64,000 bases of DNA from Elgaria multicarinata webbii (taxonomy: Eukaryota > Chordata > Lepidosauria > Squamata > Anguidae). Location: NCBI RefSeq assembly GCF_023053635.1, contig NC_086172.1, positions 92,966,181-93,030,180 on the forward strand, written 5' to 3'. The position numbers and the translations under genes were made by a program. A model generated the notes under the pieces. That model searched no databases and was not told the DNA's origin. It saw only the letters and a program-made list of their open reading frames with translations. How positions within the stretch are numbered: the stretch's first letter is position 1; the number at the start of each line of letters is the position of its first letter. Shown one piece after another: positions 24,020 through 35,457 of this stretch.

Positions 24020-24290
24020 ACCGTCGCTTCTCCATCCACGCATTTGTCCCTCATTACTCCCTCTTTCAAAACAATGTGTATGTGGCCCATTCAGTGGGTT
24101 GTTTTGATCGTGCTGCTTCTTCTGCACACAGCAGGAGATAGTGGCAACTTCCGTCTTTAAAAATAAGTGGGGCTTACTGGGGTGTGTTTTTGTCATGTGA
24201 AGAAGGCTAGAAGGGGCAGGAGGCAGACGACGTCATGACAGGGACCCATGAAAATCCATGAGTGCCCAGTAACAAGAGTGCAATAAAAGA
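24020..24290. mobile_element. Unclassified ~300-bp repeat (copy 1)
   Basis: Shares TTCTGCACACAGCAGGAGA, AGGCAGACGACGTCATG and GAGTGCCCAGTAACAAG with the copy at 45539-45854. The likely class is a non-autonomous DNA transposon. Confidence 0.55.
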
Positions 24291-24479
24291 GATCATGGGG
24301 TTGTTGTTGTTGTTGTTTTGTTTTTAAAAAGTCAGTTGGAATAATTCAATTGTTCTCTTGACTAGAGTCTTCATCCTTCTATTACTGAATATTTACTTAA
24401 ACAATGTCCTATTATAACAACATAGGCAGCATTAGCTAACCAATATGTGACATAATGCCTTTTGAGGAACAAAAACTAG

Positions 24480-24755
24480 CCCAGCCGCTCCCAGTCTGTG
24501 GAACTCACTCCCAAAACAGGTTGGTTTCACTTGCTCTCTTTCCAGCAGCAGGCAACGACTGCTTTATTCAAGGAAGCTTTGGGCTTTTTAGTGGCTCTGT
24601 GGGTTAGGTGCTGTTTTTATTCTATAATTGTTATGCTTTTTATTGTATTTTAATGTGTTTTATTGTTGTAATCTATTTAAAATTGTTTTTGCAAACCTCT
24701 TTTTGTGTCATTTTCAGTAGAAAGGTGGGCTATAAATCAAATAAATATACAGATA
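24480..24755 (+). mobile_element. L2-like LINE 3' end
   Basis: TCTGTGGAACTCACTCCCAA, then a T-rich segment and AGAAAGGTGGGCTATAAATC with AAATAAATA. The same layout as the coding end and tail of the L2-like LINE at 56888-57690. Confidence 0.65.
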
Positions 24756-24942
24756 AAGATTATGTTTACCATATGTAACTGGCTTGAAATTGAAAATTTC
24801 AAAACTAGGCCCCATGCACATGCAGGTAAGAGGTTGATGAAGGAGTGCAAATTCTCTGCATCCATATGTTGTGCAAAAAGAGCTCCACTCTGAGGATACA
24901 TATGTGCCTGCTGCTCTGCTTTGCTGATTGATCCACCAAAGA

Positions 24943-25040
24943 ACATAAGAATTGCCTAGCTCAGCTGTATCAGACAAAGGTCCATCTACACTAGCTTTCC
25001 ATGTTCAACAGCAACCAGTCCTCCAGCTGACTACCCTGCA
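24943..25040 (-). mobile_element. CR1-like 3' fragment, reverse
   Basis: AGAACATAAGAATTGCCTAG, then CAGACAAAGGTCCATCTACA, a diverged reverse CR1-type terminus. Confidence 0.5.
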
Positions 25041-25513
25041 GTCAAGGTAATTGCCACTCATGAGCTTACCCGGTACCCATAAGATGGCCTACTGGGTTGC
25101 ACACCACAGCAGATTCAGAAGGTGAGAAGAGACACTACAGATTGGGGTGACAATACATAAAATATAATCACGAGATAGGACAGATGCTATTTGCTAGCCA
25201 ACTTTTGCTACTGGGATATACGTATACACACAAACTGAAGTGACTGAACGCAAGACCTTCTATATCTAAGCTATGTACTCTACCACTCAGTGTTGGCCTT
25301 TCCCCAAGCATTGGATCCAATGCTTCACTTCAATAAATGAGAGGAGTCCTCCTGTGAGTGGAAATCTGCTTCCACTCATTGAAGACAATCTTTGGATGTG
25401 ACCCACGTGGACCATAATGCAGAGATCCATTCAGTAGTGGGAAGTATACACACTACTGCATACAAGTATCTGTTGGCCACAAGCAATCAACACATTTGTT
25501 TTTATGGTCTTAC

Positions 25514-25659
25514 CTGTCCACAAGGAGCATTTTGCAGAGTCACAGCAAATTTGCCAGAGGTGAGGCTTTTTGCCAGAATATACTGGCAAGTAGCGTGAAA
25601 AGTATACTTGCGTCCATCAAACGTCATGAAGTGAATATCTCCCGAGACTGAACATTCAG
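25514..25659 (-). CDS. OTOG: OTOG coding exon 15: start of VWD2
   Basis: Encodes residues 490-538: [19 protein letters not shown], then TCQYILAKS and [10 protein letters not shown]. The [20 protein letters not shown] stretch is a textbook VWD opening. The exon ends on a codon with CAG before the donor GTAAGA. Confidence 0.96.
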
Positions 25660-25972
25660 CTAACAACCAAAAGAGATAAAGTCTTTCAATATGCTACAAA
25701 ATGTTCTCTGCTGTGATATATAATTTCATTAATGTGAATCATATTAAAGCTAGATTATAACTTTATAATGTTAATATTAAAGCAATATCTAAAAGTTTGT
25801 ATGAGTGATTGACAGTATCATTTGCATTCTGGGATCAGGTAATATTAATTTTAAGCATTTATATGCTGTTTTTCAGTAAACACTTTTTGTACAATCTTTC
25901 AAAATGGTTCACAAAATTTGAAAAAATACAGTCTCAATAAAGATGTCTACATAGTGCAAAGCACTGTGAAAA

Positions 25973-26160
25973 TATTATTATTATTTATTTATTGCATTTT
26001 TATACCTCCCAACAGCCGAAGCTCCCTGGGTGGTTCACAAAAACTAAAACCATTCAAAGTATAAAACAAACAGTATAAAAACAAGATATAAAATACAAAT
26101 TAAAAATTGATTAAAAACATACCATACATGATTAAAACATATTTAAAACAAAGGCCTATT
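25973..26160 (-). mobile_element. L2-like LINE 3' end, reverse
   Basis: ATTATTATTATTTATTTATT, then ATACCTCCCAACAGCCGAAG and GTTCACAAAAACTAAAACC. It matches the tail of the LINE at 56888-57690 base for base over long stretches. Confidence 0.75.
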
Positions 26161-26681
26161 CATACAAAATATACAGCTGCAGTCAAGCATCATGATCTGG
26201 GCTGCACTCGGTATATGGCTGTTGGCAGGCACATAACTGGCTCAGCTTGTGTTAAAAGACAGTTGGAAAGAAAACCGTGAAACACTGTGTGAATAGGCCC
26301 ATAAACTTCTACATTTAGCAACTGCATAATATGCAATTATAAGTTATACTTATATAATATATAACTTATGTAACACTTTGGGCCATTCCAGATGATGCAG
26401 CTTTCACAAAAGGAATACACAGAATTTTCTAGCATGCAAAACTTCAAACTGAATTTCTGGGAAATTCCAGTATTCTATTTTGCAAGTATAACCAACTAAG
26501 TTTGTAGATGATCTGTTGAATTAACTAGCATGGGTGACATAATTAGACAACATCATTAGACAAAAGCAACATAATTTCTCCCTTCTATGTAAAACAGGAG
26601 CTTCCACTTACCTGCTGAAATCATAAGATAGCAACTAGATGAAAACTGGCTTATCTGACTTAAAAATATCAAATAATGACT

Positions 26682-27290
26682 GGGTTCAGAGAACACAATA
26701 ACCCAAGATGGTTTAATATAGCCCACGGTGGGTTATTTAACCCACTGTGGGTTATTGTGACATGTGGTGGGATTTTTTAACCCATGGTGAGTTATTTGGC
26801 TGAAATAACCCATGTAAATAACTAATGATTTACAGAGTTTGTTTTTTAAACTATCGTTGGTTATCGTGTTGTGCAGTGGGCACTGTGGGTTATTTTGCAC
26901 TCCTATAGAGTTGTAAGGCAAGAGCAGCAGAAACCTCTGCCATTCTTTCCCAGGAGGCACCACTGCCATTTCCCAGTGCGCCCTTACTGGCTGTGTTCGC
27001 AATTACAATTGGGTACGGTCCCCTTTTTTATATATATTCCCGGTCATGGTTTTGCGCAAAAATGGGACTGGGAACCTTGCTGGCTCTTCCCTGTAATTTT
27101 TCCCAGGTGTTCAAGTGGGGCTTCTCATTTGTGCACATGGGGAAAGGGTATTCTTTGATTTTCCCAGCTGCCCCCCTTGTTTCTGCCCCCCCCATTCAAA
27201 CCAGAAGAGAACTCAATGTTAAAAAGCCAGGCTGTACAAACAACATAAGAAATGCAGCTAATGAAAATTAGTGAGGGCGGGGAAAAGAAC
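26682..27290. mobile_element. DNA element rich in AACCCAYNRTGGGTTAT hairpins
   Basis: Starts CTGGGTTCAGAGAACACAAT, followed by repeated short palindromes (CCCACGGTGGG, CCCACTGTGGG). Related to the left part of 39043-40281. The right end is not clear. Confidence 0.5.
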
Positions 27291-27624
27291 ATAAAGGCCA
27301 CTGAAGCGCAATATTTTCATTTTGTGAAAGATCTGCAGAGTTTAATACAAAACTGCATAAATTGCTAAGAAGGCCACCTTACCATTTATTTTTATTCCAT
27401 TTTCTTATTATAGTCAAACTGATGTTATTGTGCATTTATAACTAGACAGGCAGACATAAAAAGGCAGGTAGTTAAAAATACAAAAGAGATGAATTTATAA
27501 TAATACTATGAGTGCTAGGAAAGCTTGCTAAAATGGAGAGAGATCAATATTTACACTCATATCACAACTCATGTACAAAGTAAGAAAATAAGGCTTTGAA
27601 TGAAATATCTGAAAAATGACATAC

Positions 27625-27671
27625 CTGGACAGGTCAGATTTGTGCAAATCCATTTTCCTCCAAAACATGTA
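27625..27671 (-). CDS. OTOG: OTOG coding exon 14: short link into VWD2
   Basis: Only 47 bases, encoding TCFGGKWICTNLTCP. Phases on both sides fit exactly (2 in, 1 out). The CTC-GGKWxC-TxxCP pattern normally precedes the second D domain. It contains an NLT sequon. Confidence 0.92.
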
Positions 27672-27955
27672 CTAAAACAGAAATAATTATTTGTGTTTTA
27701 AAGCTATGAATACAAAGCTCTTACCTGACATTAGAAAGTAACAGTTCCAAAATAGCAAAGGAATCCATGTAGGGAAAGCCTCAATTAAGCCATGAAAAGT
27801 CAGGAGCCAGGTTTGAGCTCTGCTTTGTGATAGAAACTATGCCACTAAACTCAAATTACAATATACACCAGTGGAATGCTAAGAGAAATGAATGTATCTT
27901 TCCATGTTTATGAGAATACACTACCAGCCCTATAGGTTGCATAACTATAGGCCCA

Positions 27956-27958
27956 TAT

Positions 27959-27989
<31 letters not shown>

Positions 27990-28020
27990 TTTTATATACC
28001 GCTCTCTGGGCAGTTTACAA
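27956..28020 (-). mobile_element. L2-like LINE tail with (ATTT)n
   Basis: About nine ATTT units, then ATATACCGCTCTCTGGGCAG, the reverse L2-like terminus. Confidence 0.65.
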
Positions 28021-28835
28021 AGCAAGTAGTCTACATAGGTGAGGGAAGAGAAGGTGGGCATTTTGTAGAGACTGTGTCATGCAATGATCAACCACAAATG
28101 AGAAAACTAAGATGGAAGTAAACCCCTTCTAAAAGTCTGCAAGCATGTTGCCCTAGGACTGCTCATTATTAAGAAAACATATCCCCTACCGCCACTTCTA
28201 GAGGCTATCAAGCTTAAATATGTGGTCAGTTGATAGCAGATGGAGCATTATCCCTCACTGTTAAGTCAACACATTTTTCAAGAATCAAGCATGGATGCTA
28301 TGGGGAGAAGAGCCTAGGGTACTTTTCAGGTTTGAAGCTCACTACCTATAAACATCAAGGATAACAAAAAACACTAGTAACCGTATTTAGACTAATAGAC
28401 AAAACTATAAAAATCAAAATTGTTAAAATTAATACAACAGTACAAGGCAATTTCCACAATTGTGTAATGAAAGAGAAAACACCTTTCACCTGGACTAAAG
28501 AAGAATGTACCAAAACCTTTGTGGTTCAAGGGAGGACAGGGGCATTTAGGATGCCTATCTAATACAGTTAAGAGCATTGGAAACTCATAAGATGGAACGA
28601 AGGACTCCCTATGTCACTGTAGGGTATTTTATGCCACCACTCAGTATTGTTTTGTGGTTTAAGCTTTCCCAGATGCCATGCTGCTGTACATGGAATGAGA
28701 AGGGATTTAATGCTACTTTAAGAGTATGGCAAAACTAAAACTTCCAAAGCCCTGGAATTCTGCCCCAAAGCTCTAGGAGGTCATTCCATAAGTCTGGGAG
28801 GGGCACACTCTCCAAACCCCTTTGATTTTGCTACT

Positions 28836-29013
28836 TCCAGTATCAGAGGCAGTATGCCTATGCACACCAGTTACTAGGGTCCTTGGAAGGGAGAGTGCTG
28901 CACTCATATCCTGTTTGTGGATTTCCCAAAGGCAGCTGGTTGGCCACTTTGTGAACAAAATGCTGGACTAGATGGACCCTTGGTCTGATCCAACATGGCT
29001 CTTATGTTCTTAT
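28836..29013 (+). mobile_element. CR1-like LINE 3' end
   Basis: GGCAGCTGGTTGGCCACTTT, then ATGCTGGACTAGATGGACCC and GGCTCTTATGTTCTTATG. The same lineage as 13326-13842. Confidence 0.8.
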
Positions 29014-29467
29014 GATTTTATTAACTATGGCTCCTTCCAGACAAATATTCCTTTTGGAATCACCATGGCTCCTTCATTCACGTTACAAGGATTCAGATGA
29101 CATCTATTAGTAATCTTCCCCTATTTTCCCCACTGCTTCTTCTGGAATAGCTGCACAATGTATTTTGTTTAATAGCACTAGGAGCTGTCTTTCTGGGAGT
29201 ATCCCATCTGACTGATGTTTGGATATTTAAAAAAATGTTTTGGGGACAACTACTAACACAAACATGCAGTTAAGAAACACATTTCTGCACTTCTACATAT
29301 TATCATTAATCCTATTATGTAGGCAGGAGTAAATGGGACAGGTGCAAACTTGCACCTTTATAGAGCTGGAAGGTTGATAGAAGTAAGGGTTAAGGCTTCC
29401 ATGAGCATATTATTTTAGGAAACGCATACTATATTAAAAGATAACAAGTATTTGTAATGTTACTAAC

Positions 29468-29576
29468 CAGTTGTTGCATTCTTCATGAATTAAAGCACCA
29501 GTTTTGTGGATAGTTCCATGATATTCACAAGGGCATTCAGTAGGTCTTACACATAATCTGTTTTCATAAATGAGCC
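29468..29576 (-). CDS. OTOG: OTOG coding exon 13: end of TIL1 and VWC-like segment
   Basis: Encodes residues 438-474, GLIYENRLCVRPTECPCEYH, then GTIHKTGALIHEECNN. The phrase VRPTECPCEYHG is the standard exit from a TIL domain. Confidence 0.94.
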
Positions 29577-29759
29577 CTAAAATGGCACATTCAATATTAA
29601 GAACAAAATTAAAGTGATCATTTAAAAATATCTTGAACTGCCTGATTCATAACATATCCCAATTTTCTTATATGTATCAGGCAGTTCAAGGTAGTTCATA
29701 ACAGTAAAAAGTTACTTTTACTAGAAAAAAATATAAATGATTTAAGAATTATAGCCCAA

Positions 29760-29850
29760 TATCAATCATATTTACTCAAAAGTAAGTCCCTTTGGTTTCA
29801 GAAGGACTTACTATCAAATAAGTACACCTAGTAGTGTAGCCTTGCAGCCT
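29760..29850. repeat. Diverged TGCAATCCTAT-family repeat
   Basis: TTTACTCAAAAGTAAGTCCC and TTCAGAAGGACTTACTATC, ending in TAGCCTTGCAGCCT. The same family as 51031-51121. Confidence 0.45.
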
Positions 29851-29879
29851 AAGCATATTTACTCAGCTATATTATGTAA

Positions 29880-29928
29880 TCCGCCCAGAGAGCTTCGGCT
29901 ATGGGGCAGTATACAAATGCAATAAATA

Positions 29929-29966
<38 letters not shown>
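29880..29966 (+). mobile_element. L2-like LINE tail plus (AT)n microsatellite
   Basis: CCGCCCAGAGAGCTTCGGC, then AATAAATAAATA, running into about 15 AT units. Confidence 0.7.
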
Positions 29967-29972
<6 letters not shown>

Positions 29973-30330
29973 TATTAAAACATTTATATCCCGCCCTATA
30001 TCACAAGGATCTCAGGGTGGCATACAGATAAAATCATACATATAAAACAGAACAATAAATATTCAATTCTAAAACAAATTAAATCATTAATATGTTAAAA
30101 CCAGTACAAAATTTCAAAACAGTAAAATCCAATTAAAACTGGACAGTGTGCAGGCTGGTGGATTTAGCCATCAAAGGCTTTGTTAAAGAGCCATGTCTTA
30201 ACCTGGCATCAAAATGAAGCCAGTACTGCTACCAGTCGGGCCTCCAGTGGGAGGGCATTCCACAGCTAGGGTGCCACAACAGAGAAGGCCCTCTCCCATG
30301 TCCCACCATATGCCACTATGCTCAGAAGGA
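29967..30330 (-). mobile_element. L2-like LINE 3' part, reverse
   Basis: TTTATTAAAACATTTATATC, then CCGCCCTATATCACAAGGAT, and the decayed coding end (GTGGGAGGGCATTCCACAGC). Tail-to-tail with the copy at 29880. Confidence 0.7.
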
Positions 30331-30740
30331 ATTACTTCCAATAAGTGTGCATGAAACTGCAGCAATAATCTTTTAATTGTCTGTGTTCTAAATTGATCAC
30401 GTAAAAATAGATTTCAATTTTTACTTTACACATTGAGAAAAACAAAACTTGATTTTTGTTTTGCATAACTTGTTTTTCTCACCCAAAAAAGAAACAGCAG
30501 TATAAAATACCTCTGTTATATCATCCAGCTATATTAAATGCATTACAGAAGTTAAATCACCTGAGATTATCTGAAAGTGCCTAATTGACCTAAAACTCTG
30601 ACAAATTAGTTATTTCCAATTTGCAACTGGGGCTTTAACTGCTGAATGGCACATCAATAGTGAAAGGCAGCGGAGAGAAGGTCAGAGGGCAGGATGAGAG
30701 TAAGTTATTCCATCTATCTCTCCCCTGCCACCATTTCAAT

Positions 30741-31278
30741 GGCTCAGTTCAGACAACACATTTCTCAATGGTGGTTTTAGAATTCCACAGTGGAGTTTTT
30801 ACACCAACATTGAGAAATGTGTTGTCTGATGGGAAAATTCCACCCTATGGTGGCATTTTTTTAGAAAACACTTCACACAGAATATCCACACTGTGCAGAG
30901 GAGAGTTCCTGCACAATCGTCGTGTTGTGTGTTGTGTGGAGGGCTCCATGGAGTTTTCTGTTGCATTGAGTTGACTTCTCCCACTAGCTACAATGTTCCC
31001 TGGCAAGAGCGGCAAAAGGAGCGAGTGCCGCTCTAGAAGAGCCACTGGGATTGTTCCTGTTGTTTGCAACAATGGCTGATGGGATACCATTGGGAGGACC
31101 AGGGAGGAAAGAGAGTGGAAGAACTGTCTATCAAATATCGCAATGCATTTTACTCAACTCCATGGTAGCACACACCCATGCAACAGTGGAGTTAGAACAT
31201 GTTGTATGGGGAGTACCTCCTAAACTCAACCGTTGAGTTTTCACACTGCATTGACTAATGTGTTGTCTGAACTGAGCC
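30741..31278. mobile_element. Complete 538-bp MITE with perfect 22-bp terminal repeats
   Basis: Starts GGCTCAGTTCAGACAACAC and ends with its exact reverse complement GTGTTGTCTGAACTGAGCC; the match runs 22 bases. A second inverted copy of the subterminal sequence at 30808-30828 pairs perfectly with 30750-30770 and forms a left-end hairpin. No coding capacity. A hAT-type origin is likely from the ends but unproven, since no clear 8-bp target duplication is visible. Confidence 0.8.
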
Positions 31279-31475
31279 AATAACTAATATATTTCTCTGC
31301 ATCTGACAGCCTTCAGACTGAATCTATCTATCCCCACATGAGTTACAACTGTTTTTGGTGACACATTTTGGGATTGTGGCTTTAATTACTGTCCCCTACA
31401 GACTGCAAGAAGACCGCCGTAACCTTCTGTAAAGCCACAGCCACTAACAATATTCCATGCCAAAACTTGCATTAC

Positions 31476-31601
31476 CATCTGGACAATAGCATCCATCGAC
31501 ACATGGAAGTTCACTGTCAACACAATGCATTTTTTGCTGACATGAAACTGGGCAACAGTCAATGCATTCATTGTAGACAAGCTGCTCCTCACATTTAACA
31601 A
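31476..31601 (-). CDS. OTOG: OTOG coding exon 12: TIL domain 1
   Basis: Encodes residues 396-438: [18 protein letters not shown], then [12 protein letters not shown]. This is the Cys pattern of a trypsin-inhibitor-like (TIL) domain ending in GCxCPxG. It is a symmetric phase 1-1 exon of 126 bases. The donor GTAATG is weaker than consensus. Confidence 0.95.
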
Positions 31602-32643
31602 CTAAAAAAAAAGAGATGAGGAAATGTTAAATGATTTAGGGTACTTTGATTTTAATTTAAACATCTGATAAAGTAGGCTCCATGCAAAAGCTTATGCCAC
31701 AATAAATTGGGTAGCCTTTAAGTTGTCACAGCACATCTTGGTGTTAAAGCTAATTTAAAGTTGACTTGTTTCTCTTTAAATTTTAAATATGTCTGCTTTT
31801 TCCCCTCTCATATCCCAGCAACAATTTATAGAGGTATAATTAGTTTCCACATTTCTGAAACGCTCTTCAAAACTATCATTTACCAAATGGAAGATAATTT
31901 GGAGAAAACATCCCACAATATTTGTAAGATATAACAGCCACAATCCTTCCTATGGTGCCTGTACATATATAGATCCTTATGAATCTCTGTGGACACTGTT
32001 TCTTCCTCTCTCTCCCTGCCCATACCCACCTTGGTGCAAAGTGCACATAGCAGTTGGGCATATTTCCCAAATTCCTATTGTTTGAGTTACTTGAGATCTG
32101 GATCCTGAGTAACTTGCTGTGCAGAGAGAAGAATGACTGGTTGGAGATACACACACAGACTTCTGATTTCCCACAATATTCTGGTGCGCTGCTTCTATGC
32201 AAGCCCATCTATGCACTTTAAACGATGGGAGGGAAGAAACAGGGCTTTAATGAACCTTCTGAGGATCCAGATATGAACACTGCAATCTTCCATGGAGAAG
32301 GAAGTGACATTATCACATAAAATTGACTTTATAGTTCTATAATCATGGGACTATGACATGCTACAATTTTGTGTGTGTTCTTCATTTGACATACATAGTG
32401 ATTTTATTTGCTATTAGTAGTAACTGTGGTTCTTACTGCCCTTTTATAATATTGCTTTATTTGATCATTGTTACTCCCAATTTAGTGTTATTAGAAATTA
32501 TAACCATTTAAAAGTTTGAATTTCCATACAATACAGTCAATGAAGGTACATCGATTAAAGACAAGAAGACAAGGACTTGCAGAAAAGGAAGACAAATATA
32601 TGTTTTGACAGCAGATAGTATTCTGAAATTCTTCATTGCATAC
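31602..32643 (-). other. OTOG intron 11
   Basis: About 1.0 kb; nothing recognised. Confidence 0.55.
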
Positions 32644-32753
32644 CACATTGCTCAAATTGTGCCCGCCACTCATGGAGAGGCTTTCCTGCTTGAGCACAGG
32701 TCCTTGCATATTCAGTTAATGCTCGACACCAAGTTGCATCGTCTGCCTCTGAC
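32644..32753 (-). CDS. OTOG: OTOG coding exon 11: C8 domain 1, second half
   Basis: Encodes residues 359-396, [20 protein letters not shown], then [16 protein letters not shown]. The pattern WCRAL-EYARxCAQAGxPL-W closes the C8 domain. The acceptor has a short pyrimidine tract (TTTTAAG). Confidence 0.95.
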
Positions 32754-32905
32754 CTTAAAACATTAAAATTGACATAACCTTATTTTTCCATGTTATCATA
32801 TAAATATACAAGCAAAACTTCACATACACTTCAGTAAAATGTTTGCTATTTTGGCCAATCCCCAAATCTGCTACAAAAAATATAGTAAAATTACTGCAAT
32901 CATTA

Positions 32906-33087
32906 CCATATTTCTTCGATTCTAAGATGCCATCGATTGTAAGACGCACACTAATTTCAGTACCACCAACAGAAAAAAAGCTTTGATTCTAAGAAATAAT
33001 AAACGCACCCACAATTCTAAGACGCATCTCGTTTTTAGAGATGTTTATATGGGGGGGAAAGTGTGTCTTAGAATCAAAGAAATACGG
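32906..33087. mobile_element. MITE with TA target site (Tc1/mariner-like)
   Basis: Ends CCATATTTCTTCGATTCTA and TAGAATCAAAGAAATACGG are inverted repeats with two mismatches. Both are flanked by TA (32904-32905 and 33088-33089). The inner sequence repeats TCTAAGACGCA motifs. TA duplication suggests Tc1/mariner mobilisation. Confidence 0.7.
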
Positions 33088-33169
33088 TATTGACAGAAGG
33101 TTGCCTTAGAACCAACAAGTGCAGACATGAGATTTATTATTTCTGATGCAACTGAAAGCTTTAATGTAT

Positions 33170-33246
33170 ATTCCTGCACTGAGCAGGGGGTTGGACTTGA
33201 TGGCCTTATAGGTCCCTTACAATTCTATGATTCCATGATTCTATGC
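33170..33246 (+). mobile_element. CR1 LINE 3' end
   Basis: CTGAGCAGGGGGTTGGACTT, then GGCCTTATAGGTCCCTTAC and ATTCTATGATTCCATGATTC. Confidence 0.85.
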
Positions 33247-33537
33247 ATTGCTTTCTGAAGCTGGCTTGTTTTAAGTAACCACAGTTTATGGTTCAGGTGA
33301 CACATTAAACTGTGATTCATTTAAAATGAAGGCAGAAACTTCAGATGTCCTCCTCAAGGCCACACCAGAGGATGAGAGAGGGGCAAGCATATGAAGAATG
33401 CAGCCAGAGTGTACTGAAAACACATATCCAAAATTCATACAGTGTTTAAATACATGTGCGCATGTGTGCCTGCATGGGTCTCTTTGGATCCCAGTTTTTG
33501 TCTTCTAATTCTGGAGTTCTAAAGGCTGGACACTTAC

Positions 33538-33644
33538 ATGCATAGGTCATTTGTACAACTTGCCATGAAAGGAAATGGGCTCACAAAGTCATGACATTCT
33601 TTGAAGGGGGGCCAGAGCAGCATGCTGCATAATGTGTATGTCCT
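33538..33644 (-). CDS. OTOG: OTOG coding exon 10: C8 domain 1, first half
   Basis: Encodes residues 324-359: [18 protein letters not shown], then [10 protein letters not shown]. The order C-LL-PF-CH-V-P-C-DLC is the start of a C8 domain. The donor is GTAAGT, and the last two bases complete a Met codon with exon 11. Confidence 0.95.
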
Positions 33645-34673
33645 CTGAAAATATAGAAAAAGAATTAAGGTAAAGAAACAAACTGCCTTTAAGACAATAC
33701 CAAAAGAATGAACAAATGTAGTATAGAAACTAGATCATCTGATATGGTTAAGTTTGAATCAATAGTCTATCAGCAATGACTTTGGAAACGTTGGCCTGGA
33801 ACCAAATGTGTTGATTAATGAAAGTAAAGTACTTTCACTCAGGCATTTGAGGGATGGGTTGATTTTTTTTAATTCCCACTTCCTCCTGCAATCCGCTAGG
33901 TTATATGCCATTATGTGTCAGATTTGGGGTGGGGGACACAACAGTCCAGCTTGCACAATCATGAGGAAAAATATGCTGGCTTATTCCCCCCCCCACTCCC
34001 ACGTGTGCCAGTTGCATGCCAGGGGGATTTGCATAATGACCCTACAACAGCCCATGGGTCCTAGGTGACTTGTTATCCACAGCAATAAGACACCCTGGCT
34101 GGATTTGCACAACATGAAAAGGTGTACACATGATGATAATGATAATAGTGTAATCCCCCCCCCCAGCACGCATATGGGAGGTGAGAAAATAAGACACCAT
34201 GGCTTATTTCCCCCTCAGATACAAAAATGAAATAAAGTAGCCAAAATTATAAAGAGATTTTTCTTTGTTGTTGTAGACAGTTGCCAATGGAGACAAAAGC
34301 TCTTTCACAGATTTTAATACAAGTGAGGAAGAATTATCTGATTATATTCTGGCTCTAGACATCACAGCAATCCATTGGCTGCTGGTTTCAGTGTTAAAAT
34401 AGCAAACTCTAAAGAATTTTAAAGGCTGAAATAAGAGAAGGTATTAAAAATAATTCAAGCATGATAAGAAATATAGTTCATAAGCTAAGTTTAAGCTCCT
34501 TTCTAAAAAAATAACAATTCACATATTTTGAGATAAAGAATTACATCAGTTATTAACTTGAAATTGGGAGGCAGGACAGAATCTGAAACCATTCTTTTAC
34601 ATGTACCACAGCCAGTGTGATTGTTCCTGCGACAACCTCAGCATCTCTTCCTCAAATATGGTTTCTCAGACAC

Positions 34674-34821
34674 TGGGTTGGATCCAATGGTGGCCATCCA
34701 CAGGTGGAATGGATCTCTGCAATGCCCTCCAGAGTACATTTGGGGAGCAAAAATGGCTGCAGCAGGGAGGAAATCCCATTGTGCAAGCAAAAGTCAACTC
34801 ACATTGCATTGGATTATCCCA
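34674..34821. mobile_element. MITE of the GGGTTGGATCC family
   Basis: Left CTGGGTTGGATCCAATG, right CATTGGATTATCCCA: imperfect inverted repeats. Confidence 0.65.
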
Positions 34822-34920
34822 CTATGTTTACAATGAAAGAAATGCACCACAGTGAATCAGAAGTATATGATAAATGGTTAGTTCCATAAAGGTGGGAGGC
34901 TGGTTTCTCTAGCAGCTAGA

Positions 34921-35053
34921 CCAGGGGAAGGCAATTTTGTGTCCTCCAGATGATTGGGACAACAATACCCATATGTCCCAGCCAGAATGGTCAAGAACTG
35001 TGAGAGTTGTAATCCAAAATATCTGGCGGGAACTATATTGCCTACCTCTGACT
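34921..35053. mobile_element. MITE with CAGGGGAAGGCAA ends
   Basis: Left CAGGGGAAGGCAATTTTG, right TATTGCCTACCTCTG. Inner GTCCTCCAGATGATTGGGAC pairs with TAATCCAAAATATCTGGCGG. A diverged copy begins near 46335. Confidence 0.65.
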
Positions 35054-35054
35054 G

Positions 35055-35197
35055 AGGCCTCAGCTAAACCTAATGATTATCCTAGGCAAATGGAGGGGTC
35101 ATCCCTGACTGCTCCCAGTATCCCCTGTGTGTCATTTGGATGTACAGGGATGATCCCGGGGCGATCCCGGGACATAGGCCTGGTCTAGCCATGGCCT
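35055..35197. mobile_element. MITE of the GGCCTTAGCTAGACC family
   Basis: Left AGGCCTCAGCTAAACCTAA, right CCTGGTCTAGCCATGGCC, with inner GATGATCCCGGGGCGATCCC. Abuts the previous MITE directly. Confidence 0.7.
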
Positions 35198-35323
35198 GAT
35201 TCTGCTCTTTTCTGCTAGTTACCTGAATATGCAAATGAGCCTTGGCACATGCAGGAGAAAGCAATTTATGTCCATTCTTCATATAGGTTAAGAATTCATT
35301 CTTACATTAATTATTATGCCTAC

Positions 35324-35457
35324 CTGTAAAAATCCTTGAGTTTGAGTCAGACAAGGTGGCTTATAGTTAAATGAGGTATCCCAGGAGACAAGATTCTCTT
35401 GGGGAGGATTTTCTCTCCAGCTTTCCACAAACTCTTCAATGTCTTCTGTAAGTTTTC
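35324..35457 (-). CDS. OTOG: OTOG coding exon 9: end of VWD1 and linker to C8
   Basis: Encodes residues 279-323, KLTEDIEEFVESWRENPP and on to CLTQTQGFLQ. The phrase KLTxDxxEFVxSW is the usual end of the first D domain, where the protein is directed into the C8 domain. The exon ends in phase 0. Confidence 0.94.

Larger units (their letters stand above)
22906..25513 (-). other. OTOG intron 15
   Basis: Holds a fold-back MITE (23111), a 300-bp repeat (24020), an L2 tail (24480) and a CR1-like piece (24943). 23290-24000 shows nothing recognised. Confidence 0.6.
25660..27624 (-). other. OTOG intron 14
   Basis: Contains an L2-like tail (25973-26160) and an AACCCATGATGG-type element (26682-27290). 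The rest is AT-rich with nothing seen. Confidence 0.6.
27672..29467 (-). other. OTOG intron 13
   Basis: Contains a short L2-like tail (27956-28020, with (ATTT)n) and a CR1 terminus (28836-29013). 28100-28800 shows nothing recognised. Confidence 0.6.
29577..31475 (-). other. OTOG intron 12
   Basis: Filled by an L2 tail pair with (AT)n between them, a complete MITE (30741-31278) and a diverged TGCAATCC-type repeat near 29760-29850. Confidence 0.6.
33645..35323 (-). other. OTOG intron 9
   Basis: Three MITEs stand close together at 34674-35197. 33900-34200 has C-runs and G/C-rich unclassified text that may be another DNA element. Confidence 0.55.
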
